A stretch of DNA of 64,000 bases. Origin: Lichenostomus cassidix (Eukaryota > Chordata > Aves > Passeriformes > Meliphagidae). The translations under genes and the position numbers were made by a program. Positions 48,376-59,460 of the stretch are shown piece after piece (position 1 is the stretch's first letter; each line of letters begins with the position of its first letter). Under the pieces are notes generated by a model that did no database searches, was not told the DNA's origin, and saw nothing but the letters and a program-made list of their open reading frames with translations. The DNA lies in contig CM039193.1 of the NCBI GenBank assembly GCA_008360975.2, forward strand, positions 14,436,501 through 14,500,500. Reading direction: 5' to 3'.

Positions 48376-51274
48376 AAGCATTCTCTTCAACTGTGGCCTG
48401 GGATCAGGTGATGTAAAGCCAGCCTCCTATTCCTGCAAGAGCACCAGTAGATCCTGCCTGGTTTGGTCTGTCACATTGCAGGAACCACAGCAAAGAACTG
48501 CTTGTGAAGGGGAACAGCTTGCCAGGGCTTTGCTGCCAAAACCCCCTGTGCTGGTCACAGTGAGGGTGATGATCTTTCTTACCTGCCCAGCTCTGGCAAC
48601 AGGCAAGTGCCAAGGACTGAAAACCACAGCACAGCAGAGATCTGGTTGTGTGCAATGCCCAGACCCTGCCATGTTTGCAGCCAGTTGGTGCTTTGGTGGT
48701 TTGCTGTGTAAGCTGGGAGCTCAGTCCCAGAAGGCTTTCCCTTATCATCTGGGCTAGGGGTGATGCTTTATCTGGCCTCTGAGGCTCCATCACCAAACAG
48801 CAGTGTTGCTGCTGAGCGGCTTTAGCCCTCGGGCACAGTAAAGCACTGGGCAGACCAGAAAAGGACCAAAAGCCACTTGAAGGTGTCAGCACTGAACACA
48901 TAGCAGTCCCAGCATCTGCCTCCTGCCTAATGGAGCTGTGCAGATGTGAGAGCATGGGATTAGCAGGGCCCTGAGCTCCTCGCTGTCAGGATTTAAGGAT
49001 GGATTTGAGCAGTACAGCTCAAGCACAAGCAGCTGCCCTTGTGACTGGTCCTTGATTTCTCCTGGCCTGCCTGCCCTGAATGCCAGACTTTCACTTCTCA
49101 CCAGGCTGCCTCTGCATGAGTGCCTCTTCTCAACTCTGCCAAGGTCTCCACTCACCAAGCAGAGCTGGTGCTCACTGGAGCCTGGTGGACCCTCCTGGGT
49201 GCTTACTCAAGCAAAACTCTTTATAGCACTGGAAAGGCTGCCAGGTCTGCGAGAAATGGCACCAGGTTTGCACCTCCACATCTGCATGGTCACTGAGAAA
49301 CTTCAGCCCAGACTATTTGGCCCTGCCTAGTGCCTGGACAGGATGGGTTGTTACCAACCCAGCAGAGAGAGTGGTAGATAAAGAGCTCATTTTTGGCAGT
49401 TTTCAGAATTTTCATGGCTCAGGTTTGGGTCTGGTGGCAGGTCAAGCAGACACAGGTTGACTTTGCTTATCTCTAGTCTTGGAAAGTTTCTTGTCCAAAC
49501 CTGGCTGCAATCTGTGCCTTTTGCCTGCATTTCCATGCTGATCCATTTGAGCAATGGTGTTTGAATGAGCTTTGCCCATCAATTGCTCCATGATACTTCA
49601 AGGAATAGAGAAATAGTGGAAGTCCCTTTGTTTCCTCCAAGGGTTTTCAGGTGGCAGTGACAGCTGGCTTGAGAGAACAAATAATAAGTCTACTTGCTTC
49701 CTAATTTTTTAACTTAATCCAAATATTTCACTGTTCATTGATCATGACCTGTCTTCTCCCTATCAGATGGATGCATATTGAGGACATTTCTCATTTCTGA
49801 GGATGAGAGAGAGGCTTTTCTCCATCCTAAGCATTATGCAGCCATGAGAAGTGCTTGCCAGAGGCACTGTCTGCAGATGGGTAGTGAGTGGCTCTCTGGC
49901 TGACCTGGCACTCTGCTCTTAAGTTTGGCTCTCCCTGATGTTAGTAATCCTCACCAGTTTCCAGCTAGGATATTGCTGTATATTGTGGGCCATACGGAAT
50001 GCTGAAAGGAAATAAAGCATTTGGGAATTGGCCTATGCACACAAAACTCAATTGATCTTCATCTTGAAATTCAACAATAAGTAAAAGGAGGCAAAGATAT
50101 TTACAAGAAGACCACCTTGTTGCTTTTCTGTGCTACAAGGCTATGACTTAAGGAGTGGAGATGTGTGTGAAGACACATGAGGATGCTGCTGGGCAGAGTG
50201 ATCTCCAGCTCCTGTGCTGACACCCTGCCCCTCTCCATGGTGATGGGCTGCAGTACCCACTCCTTGTTGATTGATGCTTATTGCCATCAGGATTGCAGGG
50301 CAGAAAATGTGCTAAAAACAGGCCAGCCACAAAACTGGCTCTTCTGAGTTGATTTGTGCTGTGTTAGGGGGAAAATAAGTCTATAAAGCCAAATACAAGA
50401 GAGAGCTGGGACAATCAAAGGCAGCATGGGGGAGAGACTGCTAAATAAAAGCAGTGGCAGTGATGTGCTCTCAGTGAGGAATCGCTGCCTTCTCCTTTAA
50501 CAGTTAACACTGGATCAGCACAATCCCTATTTTTAACTGTCTCCAGCAGTTTCCTAGCAGCCTGCTTTGACTGGGTTATGCTGAGGGCCTGCCTTAATGT
50601 TTCTGCCATTGGGGAAAAGAGGAATTCCTGTGCTGGCCCGGGAGCTGCAGGACATTCCCAGAGTATCCTGCTTCACTCATTGCCTTTTCCAAAGCTTCTG
50701 TCTGGTTGAAATAAGAGCCCTTCCAAAATTTCCGAGCAATTAAATTAAAACTCCTTGGAAGGCAGGCCTGGATTGCCTTTCAAGAAGGGAGGCTCATTGC
50801 AAGCGAAGTTAGCAGTGCTGGTGTTGAACTGTACAGCAACACTTGGAGCAGTTTGCCCTCCCATGGCCAGTTGGAGCTTGCAGCTTCTGCTCTCCAGTGC
50901 TGCAACAGAGGTTTCCTTTGGCTCAGATGGATTCAGACTCTGGATTAGCATTGTGCTCCTTGCCTATGTCTCTTATTCCAACCCCTGAAAGGGAGAGCAG
51001 GGGGTTTGCTGGAACAAAGCACTCTCATGGAGACTGCCCAGCACTGCCTTCTCCAGCAGCACCTGCTTCCTTGCAGGCAGTTTTGATTACTAGGGGATAC
51101 CATGGGCCTGTTCTGCATTTCGTGGTTTGGTCACTTGTTTGTGGTTTGTTGAGGCTCTTGTGTAAGCTACAAACTACCCAGAGCTGCTGCACTTCAGGGG
51201 GAGCACCTGACAAGTGTTTGCAGGCTGGAGCATTGCTGGGTATGAGCTCTCTGGACACATCTTCTGCATGCATA
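48376..51274. other. Unique non-coding stretch
   Basis: No gene could be supported. Frames of 183 codons (48404-48955, minus) and 145 codons (50843-51280, plus) lack domains. A minus-strand segment at 50415-50609 reads MAETLRQALSITQSKQAARK and looks mildly gene-like, but it lacks a donor site. Confidence 0.45.
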
Positions 51275-51451
51275 AGATAAGGGGAAATGGCCTCAAGTTG
51301 TGTCAGGAGAGGTTCAGGTTGGACATCAGGTAGAATTTTTTCACTAAAAGGGTGGTTAAGCATTGGAACGGGCAATGGTGGAGTCAGCATCTCTGGAGGT
51401 GTTTAAGGAAAGACTGGACATGGCACTCAGTGCTCTGGTCTGGTTGAGTAG
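51275..51451 (+). mobile_element. CR1 LINE body fragment, truncated at both ends
   Basis: In order the segment reads GATAAGGGGAAATGGCCTCA, TCAGGAGAGGTTCAGGTTGG, TTTTTTCACTAAAAGGGTGG, GCATTGGAACGGGCAATGG, GGAGTCAGCATCTCTGGAGG and ACATGGCACTCAGTGCTCTG, the CR1 3'-region block. It stops after GGTCTGGTTGAG, before the usual GGACTTGATGATC and tail. CR1 copies are normally 5'-truncated with intact 3' ends, so the missing tail indicates a later deletion or rearrangement. Confidence 0.88.
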
Positions 51452-53159
51452 GGAGCATGTGCATGACAGCAGTTCTCTCCCTGGTGTCCTATGGTGTCCC
51501 CAGCCCCACTCTCCAGGAGACAAATCTAAGGAATCTAATCCCTGTTAACGGGCCACTAGCACCAGCAACATTCCAGAGCTGAATATCTTGGTCTTTGAGC
51601 AGCCAGCAGTTACTGTGCAGTGTCCAGTGCAGCAAGTGTGGAGAGCCAGATTATTTTAATGACAGGGTGTCCATTGGAGTCTCTGGTTTGCAGGAGATTG
51701 TGATAATTTCCTCTTTCTTCCAGATAAAAGAAATGCAGAGTAAGAGAAGTTCCTTGGCCACTGCTGGGTGGACGCTTTGAATATCTCATTTAATTTACTA
51801 GATAATGATCACATTTATGGAACAGCTTGTTTCAATTTTCTCATTATCACTAACCGAGATGATAGCTTATTTAATCCACTTCTGCACCACTTCACAGACA
51901 ATGAGAAATGTGGGAAAGAAAGTCATTCAGGAGAGTATGTGGAGCCCTGGCATAAGCAGGTTGGTTCATACAGATGACCCTTCAGTGAGGAAGCCTCAGG
52001 TTCTTGACGGTCACTGATAGGAAGCCATGTGGAACTGAGTAATTTTGCAGGACCTCTGCTGTTGTCCATTCAGGACTCGGGTCATGCTGGAGTTCAGTGG
52101 CTGAACCAGATGCCAAAGCTTTTTCTCTGAGACAGTAAGAAGTCTGTGCTGACTGTTAAAAGACTGATATATTGTCTGCCAAGAGGACTGAAGCAAATGA
52201 TGAATGAGATCAGAGATGAATTTGCTCTAATACTAATACGTTATATGTAAGAGCACAGAGTGTTTCCGCTGATTCTGAAAGAAATTTAATCCTCTGCCAC
52301 TAAGAAGGAAATGGGTTTGTAAGTCTGAGGAAGGAATGCATCATAATCCCAGAAGAAGTAGGCAGTGATTTCTTGGCACTGAAGATTTGGCAGGATTTTG
52401 AAGTGGAACAGGAGCAGGTTTAGCCAGTAGATTTCAGCAATGGCAAATGGGGTGAAGGACACCTGTGGTCTCTTGGCTGTCCATGGGATGTTGTGTCTGT
52501 TTTCATATCCTTACCCATGTAATGGCAGCAAGATTAATTATCCAGTGTTTTCACATAAAAGAGAGCAAGTTCTCCTGCTACTGAACCACCTTCTTTCCTG
52601 ATCACAGGGCATGTGATCTGCCTACCATGGGAGAGGATGGGATCCCAGCTTCACTGTCAGCCATGGAGGAGAATCACCTGACAGCCCAAACGGAACTGCC
52701 AGAGAGCTCTGACATCTTCTCTTTATTTGTCCAATGAAACAAACAAACAAACCCACCAGCTGTCCAAAGCAGGGCAGGGAGAATGTGACTGAAGGATTAT
52801 ATCCACATGCACACCTTCAAGACCTACCAGCTTTTCTGAAGGCTTATACAGAGCCCCTGAAGTGCAAAGTAAAATTATCCCTCTTATTTCAGTTGGCTTC
52901 TAAAGAAGGAGGTACACAGAAGGGGCCTGAAGTATTCAGACACTCACCTGTCTTTGATGGTCTCTACCTAGAATCTTCTGGAGAAGTCAAGTGAAAAGCC
53001 AGGTGTGCATTGCAGGGGGATTTGTTTTTCCAAATAGAAATTATAAGACAAGGAGAAAAGCTGTGTTTTCAAAAGCAAGGAACTCTTTGTACTCCAGCTG
53101 TAAATCAGACTGTCAGATTTTCCTGCACCCATTACATAAAATATCTGCTTGGACTGTAG
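51452..53159. other. Unique non-coding stretch
   Basis: Contains four AAAC units at 52737-52752. No gene, RNA or transposon was recognised. Confidence 0.5.
52737..52752. repeat. (AAAC)4 short repeat
   Basis: Four perfect AAAC units are read directly. Confidence 0.9.
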
Positions 53160-53350
53160 CTGTTTAGGAATCATTCTTTAAATACTCTTTTGAGCACCAG
53201 CGTCAGAGCTCTGTCTAAAAAGTCCTTTATAATGGGCTGTTCTGCCTTCAGCTCCTACTCATTTTATGCTAATTGCTGACAAGTCGTAATTTTCCAGTAA
53301 ACCACTCAGAATAAGCTCCATGTAGATATTAATGATACAATAACTCTTTG
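53160..53350. promoter_or_regulatory. Candidate conserved non-coding element
   Basis: This is complex A/T-rich sequence with AATCATTC, ATGCTAATTGCTG, CGTAATTTTCC, GATATTAATGATAC and CAATAACTC cores and no repeat signature. The role is inferred from texture only. Confidence 0.25.
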
Positions 53351-53815
53351 AGCAGTCACCAAGAGTGAAACATGAAAAGCAAAAGGCATTTCCTTTTGGG
53401 ATTTGACCCCCTGATGTACTGCTTGTCATCTACGCAACAGGCACAAATTCTGTGAGTGGATGGCTGGTTTTTAATCCCCGAATCACGGTGATGAGTTGAG
53501 CAGTTCCCTACAGGATTGACTGGGTTAGGATGGGAGTGCCTGGGTTGCAATTCTTGCCCAGACTTAGGGGAATGAGGTGCCCAGTTCTCACTGATTTGGC
53601 AGCAGGCACTGCAGTCTTTACTGAGGATTATTGGAATTGAAGTACCTCTGGTGTCACCTCTGGTGCTGCTCACTGCACTTCTACTCCAGCCTTACAGAGG
53701 GCTGACAGTGAGTTGTGTGACATGGAGGGATGGCCAGGGTGCACTGCTGATCAATGGTATGGGTCAGACATGCCTGGGGGTACCACTGCTGCCTTAGGAA
53801 AGTGCCCCAGTGCAG

Positions 53816-53820
53816 GCAGG
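53816..53820. repeat. Left copy of 5-bp target-site duplication
   Basis: GCAGG immediately precedes the TG start of the LTR at 53821 and is repeated at 54933-54937. Confidence 0.6.
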
Positions 53821-54101
53821 TGTCTTGGCTTGAAAGACAGGTGTCTGCCAAGGAAGACGGGAACCTCCCTTGGAATAGAGAATATGACCCCACTCCCCTC
53901 CGAATTGTTTTAACTTTGAAACTGGGGGGCTTTTAGGCAAAGATATGGGAAACGGAACAGCAGTTCTTTACTAATATTTATAATGAGGCAAACAAGCAAC
54001 ACTAATGGCAGCAAAAGGAAGCAAACCAGAAACGCAGCACAGCCTGCTCTGGGCTGTCCCACCAAACGGCTGCCCTCCCGGTTGGTGCAGTTCCGCTCAC
54101 A

Positions 54102-54117
54102 GCCGGCAGGGGCGCTG
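54102..54117 (+). promoter_or_regulatory. Degenerate CTCF-like site in LTR
   Basis: GCCGGCAGGGGCGCTG resembles the 54159-54174 motif but has one G fewer in the G-run, which shifts the spacing. It may be a decayed second copy. Confidence 0.25.
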
Positions 54118-54158
54118 TTGGCTCCCAGCCGGGCAGGGCAGGGGCGAGATTCTGTGCG

Positions 54159-54174
54159 CCTGCAGGGGGCGCTG
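54159..54174 (+). promoter_or_regulatory. CTCF-like motif in LTR
   Basis: CCTGCAGGGGGCGCTG fits the CTCF core CCASYAGRKGGCRS with a single mismatch (T for A at position 3). It lies in the CpG-rich middle of the LTR, 57 bases downstream of a degenerate relative. Transposon-borne CTCF sites are well documented in vertebrates; occupancy here is inference. Confidence 0.5.
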
Positions 54175-54932
54175 TAGCGCGGGGTGAGTCGCGCCTCTCC
54201 CTCACGCGGTAATGGCGGGCTGGGTGACCGAGTGCACTGCAGCAAGAACCTCGGACCGGCAGCTGGGGTGGTGAGGGCTGGCTTGCCCGGGATAGCGAGC
54301 AAGAGGTGGCAGAAACTCCGCAGCTGTGGCAGGAGCCCCGGTGTGTCGTGGCAGGCGGGGGGTGCGGGGTTACAGTGTAACAGAAAGCCCGAGGCAGCGG
54401 CAGAAAAGCGGCAGGCCTAGGGAGCGGCAGGCGGGCTCCTCAGCAGCAGCCGGGGAGACCCGCGCTGAGGGAGCGGGGATGGGGTCGGGGTCCCGGGTTT
54501 TCCCCTGAGGCACCCGAGTGGATGGTGAAGGTCCTTCCCAGTTAAATTGGGTGTTAATAAGGTCCCAGTACAACGGGTGCTCTTACAAGCAAAGGCTCAT
54601 TTCACGGTGGGAGAAAAAAAAAAAAGGCAGGATGAGGCTGGCCTCTGGCAGAGGCAGCGAATTCTCCGCCAGGCAGCAGCTCGGCTGTCCCCCTCTGAAA
54701 CCCAGAGAGCCAGCTTCCCCCCGGCCCAAGTCCCGTGGGACCTCTGCCCCTCCGAAAGAAAGCCCCCACAAGCGTGTGGGGAGAGAAGAGAAGTGCAGCC
54801 AGGTGTACTCTCCTCCGCCATGGGTACATCTTTTATCTCTCTTTAGTACTGGTCGTTATTGTCTCTTAGCAACGCATGGGACAAAATTCCCTAAGAGAAA
54901 GAAAACAAAAGGAAAAATCCTAACCTCCAACT

Positions 54933-54937
54933 GCAGG
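54933..54937. repeat. Right copy of 5-bp target-site duplication
   Basis: GCAGG immediately follows the LTR end, matching 53816-53820. Confidence 0.6.
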
Positions 54938-57430
54938 TCCAGGAAGGGAAGCGCCAGGAGGAACTTCTGGCCAGACCACCTAAGCTAAGGAGTAAATTCT
55001 CCAGTGCATTTAGCCCTACAGACACACATCTGTCCAGTGGTGAGTGGGGGGAATTCTACAGAGTGAGATTGTTCCAGGAAGCTTTAGTCTTATTAGTTTT
55101 TGGAGGAAACCCAGGAAAATTTCCACTGGAAAGCTGAAAGCTGTTATGGCAGGATAGCTGCTAAGTGACTTGGTATTTGCCCTCAGAGACCAGCTCATCC
55201 AACTTCATGAAAAATTATATGATCTGATTCTCTGGTTTTGTGTCACTGTAGGCCCAGTGTACTGTTTTCTACAAAACACTTTTGCCATCATATTTCCTTT
55301 TTTTTAATGGCTGGAACGAAAAGGAAAATTACAAAGAAAATGCTGAAAATGTAAAGTCTCTTATTGACTTGCTTCTCATTGGAGTCCAGTAACTTGTAGA
55401 ACACTGTAGATTTTTCAGTCCTTTCAGTTACTTTAATAAGTAACTCCTAGTATCAGTTAAGGGTGTTTAAAGAGAGGAAAATGGTGTTTCTCTTGTCTGC
55501 CAGTTAATTAATCATGATTAGCACACAATCTTCAGGGCATCACCACCACCTGTGGGATTCTCCTTCTTCCTCTGCTTACCACCACAGCTTGTCTGGTATA
55601 TCTGTTGATCTGTTAACTCGGGGCATTGTCCCCACCTGGAGAGGATGTTTGTTGACATCTTGTCTGGAAAAAGCTGAGAATATACCTGGGAGATGTTGAG
55701 GCACAAGGGAGCAGCCAAGCTGGGACTTCAAGGGAAAGAGGCAAGTAATCAATTGTTACAAATGAGTCAGCCCATGGCGGGGTTGAACTGGTTAGGAGCT
55801 GATGAGTATCTTCCTCTCCCTTCCTATGGTTTTGAATGGACAGGCAGTGCTACTTTGGACAACTTGTGGGCACCTCTAACCTGCAGGGAAAGCTCAGTTG
55901 TCTGGGCTCAGGGCTGGCTCTGCTTGTAGCTGGAAGACGATGAGGGGATCCAAACAAGTGGTTTCTGTTACTCAAGGTGACCGTGAAGTATTGCCGCTCC
56001 ATTCACCTGCTCCACATCCTGCCTGGTGGAGGCATTAGGAGGGACCTGCCAAAGCTTTCACGCAGCTCTTACGTCTGTTCTGTACCCATGAGCTTGGACT
56101 GAGTCATTCCCCAGGCAGGTCCTGACAGAAAGTCTCTGTGACTCACGAGGTCCCAGGAACAAGGCAGCTGGGAAGAGCCACCAAACAACGGAGGCTTTCT
56201 CCTTGCCACCGCACTGCTGATCTTGATCTGCTTAGGGGAAAACAGAACATTCAGACATGCTCTTAGGCTTAAGAAGGGAAAGGAATGAATAGGAGCTGGG
56301 AGAAAATAGTAAGAATAGGGGTGGAAAGAGGAAAGCCATTTTGACCTGGCAGGCTACACAGCTGCCTATACCAAAGCCTCTTCCCATCATCCCTGTCGCA
56401 AAAGAGGCTTCAGTGCTCACCAGAAAGTGAAAGGTAAAACACTGCAGAAAGCAGAGGTTGGAAGGTTTTGTTAAACACACTGACGATCAGTGCCCAAGAC
56501 AAGTATTTTCTGCTTCGGAAGATAGTGCACAATTTTGGGAGAGCAGTGCTGAGCCTCAGCCTGTGCATTGGGGGACATTCTGGGGAGCCGAGGGTCTGGA
56601 TTTGTGACAGTAAGCAAGGATCTGGGAAGGGTACACACCATTTAGAGCATTTTAGAGGGCCATGGCCATCACTATGTTGCCTCTCGTCAAAGGATGAGCC
56701 AGAATGAAAGTGTGGAGGCCTGAAGTGGTCATTAAGTCCCTTATGATGTGAGTCGGTGAAGGGAAGGCCAGCCTGCACTTCCCAAAAAATGTTATATTGT
56801 GGTGTCATTATTAGGCTAGGCAGCAAGGCTAAGGATTAGTCCTTTGAAGTTCCCAGCCCTTTCCTCATTCTGCTGTGTAGTGCTTGGGGCTGTTTGAGGC
56901 CAAACGGTGTCTCTGTGCATGCAAGGAGCTGTCATGCTGTCATGAGCTAGTTAGAACTGACAGATAATGCTTGATTTTACATTATAACCCATTTTTCCCC
57001 CCACGCCGACTGTACATGTCTCTTCATGCCCAGGCTGTGTCATTTCCGTTTGTTTCCACTTATTACATCTCCCTTTGGCTGGGCTCTCTTCCTCCCTGCC
57101 TGCTGAGCACACGTGAGGTTTCGGCTGTGCCCAGAGCTGTGCAGACTTGCAGTGCTGTGATTCCGAGCTCGCTCCTCGCTGGGCTGGGCACAGGAGAAGG
57201 GATGGCACCAGCTGGGTTGGGTGGCACCAGGCCAAGCAAGAGGCAAAGGCAACAGCTTGCCACTGCTCCCATAGTAGGTGTGGTATGATTGATAGCAAAC
57301 GTTTAAGAACAAATGAGTAATCCCCCTTTCAGTCCCAGCAATTTTGTCTTTTGTTATTAAAAAAAAAAATTTAAATCCCTCTGCACTCCATTGCTACATC
57401 CTGAAGGCAACTAAATGCCCCTCTGCACTT
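54938..57430. other. Unique non-coding stretch
   Basis: No gene recognised. An A-rich run lies at about 57358-57369. The 138-codon minus-strand frame at 56410-56826 has no domain. Confidence 0.5.
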
Positions 57431-57488
57431 GCTGGAGCAAGATAATCTTTAAGGTCCCTTCCAACCCAAACCATTCTATCATTCTCTT
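57431..57488 (+). mobile_element. CR1 LINE 3' terminus, short fragment
   Basis: GCTGGAGCAAGATAATCTTT is followed by AAGGTCCCTTCCAACCCAAA, then CCATTCTATCATTCTCTTCA. This is the last ~50 bases of CR1 plus two tail units. Only the extreme 3' end was inserted, an example of severe 5' truncation. Confidence 0.9.
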
Positions 57489-57979
57489 CAGCCCTGTCAC
57501 CAGTGTGGCTCCAGCTGAACCTAAAACTCTCCCTGTGCTCACAAGCATTGTGCATAAGACAGCGGGGATGTCCTGAGGCACCATCTGACACAGGAAGCCC
57601 AAGAGGGAGATTGATGCTTAGTTCAAATCCCCTGAGCCCCAGTCAAGAGCTTTTAAATATCTGACCACTCTTTCTCACCTGATCTGGAAAAGCAGCAAAG
57701 CACTTGTCCAGTATTAAACACATGAGTAGTTTTGCTGTTAATTGGCAAAGCCTGTGACCACCAGACACATTCATTTTAGGATGTCCCAGTTTTAAGAACA
57801 TAAAAATAAAACTTAGTCCATTTAAATAATTTGGCAAGTCATTTAAATCTTCCAGGAGTAAAGGCCAGGCTGTACAGCTTGTGCTAAAAGAAAGAGCTGT
57901 AAAAGTGCAAGTTTTTTTTTTTCCTTCAGGGAAAAAAATCCCACCATTTTCAGATTGCCATGACAAGTTTTTATGTATT
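57489..57979. other. Unique non-coding stretch
   Basis: Nothing recognised except a T10 run at about 57913-57922. Confidence 0.5.
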
Positions 57980-58240
57980 TATCTTTTCCTTCCCCATTGA
58001 TGTGTTGGAGATAACTAATAAGCTGGTAAGGCTGATTATAATAGATCCAAAAATAAAACTCAGAGAGATTCCCCACAGCCCATATCCGACAGGTCTTGTC
58101 ACTTGGATGCATTTGTGAAAAGCTGGTTTGTCTCTCAGATGACAGATGCTTTGATGAGCTAATCATCTCATTTCCGTGAACTGCACATCTGTAAAAACAA
58201 AAGGGGATGAGACTCGAACAAGTGACTAAGCCCTGTTCTT
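57980..58240. promoter_or_regulatory. Candidate conserved non-coding element
   Basis: Complex repeat-free A/T-rich sequence carries ATAACTAATAAGC, GCTGATTATAATAGATCC, GATGCATTTGTG, GATGAGCTAATCATC (a near-palindrome at about 58153-58167) and CATTTCCGTG cores. The texture is enhancer-like; conservation was not tested. Confidence 0.3.
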
Positions 58241-58925
58241 GTTTGCATTGTTTCATTGCTGCTATTATTTGAGTGGAGCTGCGTGGTGCTGCCGTGCCCC
58301 ACGCCAGCTGACAGGTGACATGATACGCTCTATTTCGAGCATATGACTCCTCTCTGGGGTTCTGCTCACCCCAAAGCTCATGAGAGGATTTTTGCACACA
58401 CCACTGGTAGTCTCTGATACCCCAGGAGCAGACAGCCTTGGCTCAGCCAACCTCTCATCTTGTGAGTGTGTTGCTCCAACTTAGGAGACAGATGGAAAGG
58501 GCAAAGCTGAGGAGGTGACAGCAATGCAGAGGTTCCTGGGAGTGACAGATGCTCTTCGCCATTTCCTGCACCAGTGGCCAGTGTTGATCCCCACTGCCGG
58601 ATCTCCACAAAGGCCACAAGCAGCAAGAGGGTTCTCCTTGTGCTCAACACATGTGGAGCAAGCGTGGGACAGGGGTCAAGGCTGCAACTTTTCTGCCAGA
58701 GCCATCAGTTTTGTGGGGTCACCTGCTCCAGGAGGCAGTAGCTCTCTCGTGCATGTTAGCTTGGGCAGAAGCTGGATGCTAAACAGGTGGTTTCCTGCCT
58801 TTGTTATTGCCAAGCCATCATTTCCCATTATTTTTTCAGTGTTTGTGCTCAGCAGGCAGTGAGGTACAAGATGAACAACCTCTCTGAGGTTTTATAAATG
58901 TTTTCTTTACTTTTTCTTTATGTAG
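58241..58925. other. Unique non-coding stretch
   Basis: No gene recognised. The 115-codon plus-strand frame at 58515-58862 has no domain. A pyrimidine tract at 58897-58925 ends in TAG and is the acceptor of the next entry. Confidence 0.45.
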
Positions 58926-59079
58926 TGCAAGTTGAAGCACCAAGAGTTCCCAGAGGAACTAAGGGCAGTTCAGTGGCTCAGTCTCGATGCTCAAAGTCCA
59001 CACATCCATCCTGTGCACCAAACCCTCCAGCCCATGTATTCATTCTAACAGAGGGTCCAACAAAGAAATTTAGTGTGTG
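58926..59079 (+). CDS. Weak exon candidate, unidentified
   Basis: A strong acceptor-like stretch (TTTTCTTTACTTTTTCTTTA then TGTAG) is followed by an open frame reading QVEAPRVPRGTKGSSVAQSR and later HVFILTEGPTKKF. Donor-like sites are GTAACT at 59080 and GTGTGT at 59073. Ending at 59072 gives 147 bases whose phase matches the next candidate if that one starts at 59306. The composition, rich in Ser, Pro and Thr, gives no family clue. A chance origin is more likely than not. Confidence 0.15.
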
Positions 59080-59305
59080 GTAACTAACCTGCTTTGCTGT
59101 CCACCTCTAGTTAATTTAGATGAAATTTGCTGTATGTACCTTACCAGGCAGTCATGTTTTCCTAGTTTTCCTCTTTAACTTTATGGTCCTGAGTTTCATT
59201 CCCTTGTTGCAGTGTTTTCTGGATTAATTTTATAGCAAAATAAATTGTAACTGTGTCAATCCATCCATATGATTGTCTGAATCAGGAAGTTTTCTTTTTC
59301 TTTAG

Positions 59306-59454
59306 TTTTTTTGTGCACTAGAGCTGTGATTAAGGAGGAGCAGATAAAGATCCTTGAGTTCAGAGAGGAATATGCCCAGCTACTGAGGCTGCAAATGCTC
59401 AGAAGTTTGTTTCATTTTTTCAGTTCAAACATGAATTTAGGGGAAGGACACATT
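59306..59454 (+). CDS. Weak exon candidate with helical segment
   Basis: A long pyrimidine tract with two possible acceptors (TTTAG ending 59305; CACTAG ending 59321) leads into an open frame reading VIKEEQIKILEFREEYAQLL followed by RLQMLRSLF. This is a charged heptad-like helix. A consensus donor GTATGT begins at 59455. Splice signals are better than average for this window, but no protein family was recognised and the frame is short. Confidence 0.18.
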
Positions 59455-59460
59455 GTATGT

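Larger units (their letters stand above)
53821..54932. mobile_element. Solo ERV LTR (about 1.1 kb), passerine type
   Basis: The left end TGTCTTGGCTTGAAAGACAG, continuing GTGTCTGCCAAGGAAG, GGGGGCTTTTAGGCAAAGAT and ATGGGAAACGGAACAGCAG, matches a long LTR I recall from songbird genomes. The right end reads TCTTAGCAACGCATGGGACA through ATCCTAACCTCCAACT. GCAGG lies directly outside both ends (53816-53820 and 54933-54937), a 5-bp target-site duplication as for ERVL-type elements. The terminal dinucleotides are TG...CT, so one final CA appears mutated. No internal retroviral genes are present, so it is a recombined solo LTR. The body is CpG-rich, which is itself unusual in this window. A TATA-like AGATAAAA on the minus strand (54838-54831) hints at minus orientation, but this is not secure. 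Confidence 0.8.

Noticed and set aside
50415..50609. Minus-strand frame starting MAETLRQALSITQSKQAARK
   Set aside because: Looks mildly gene-like with an ATG start, but has no donor, no upstream promoter signature and no recognised homologue.
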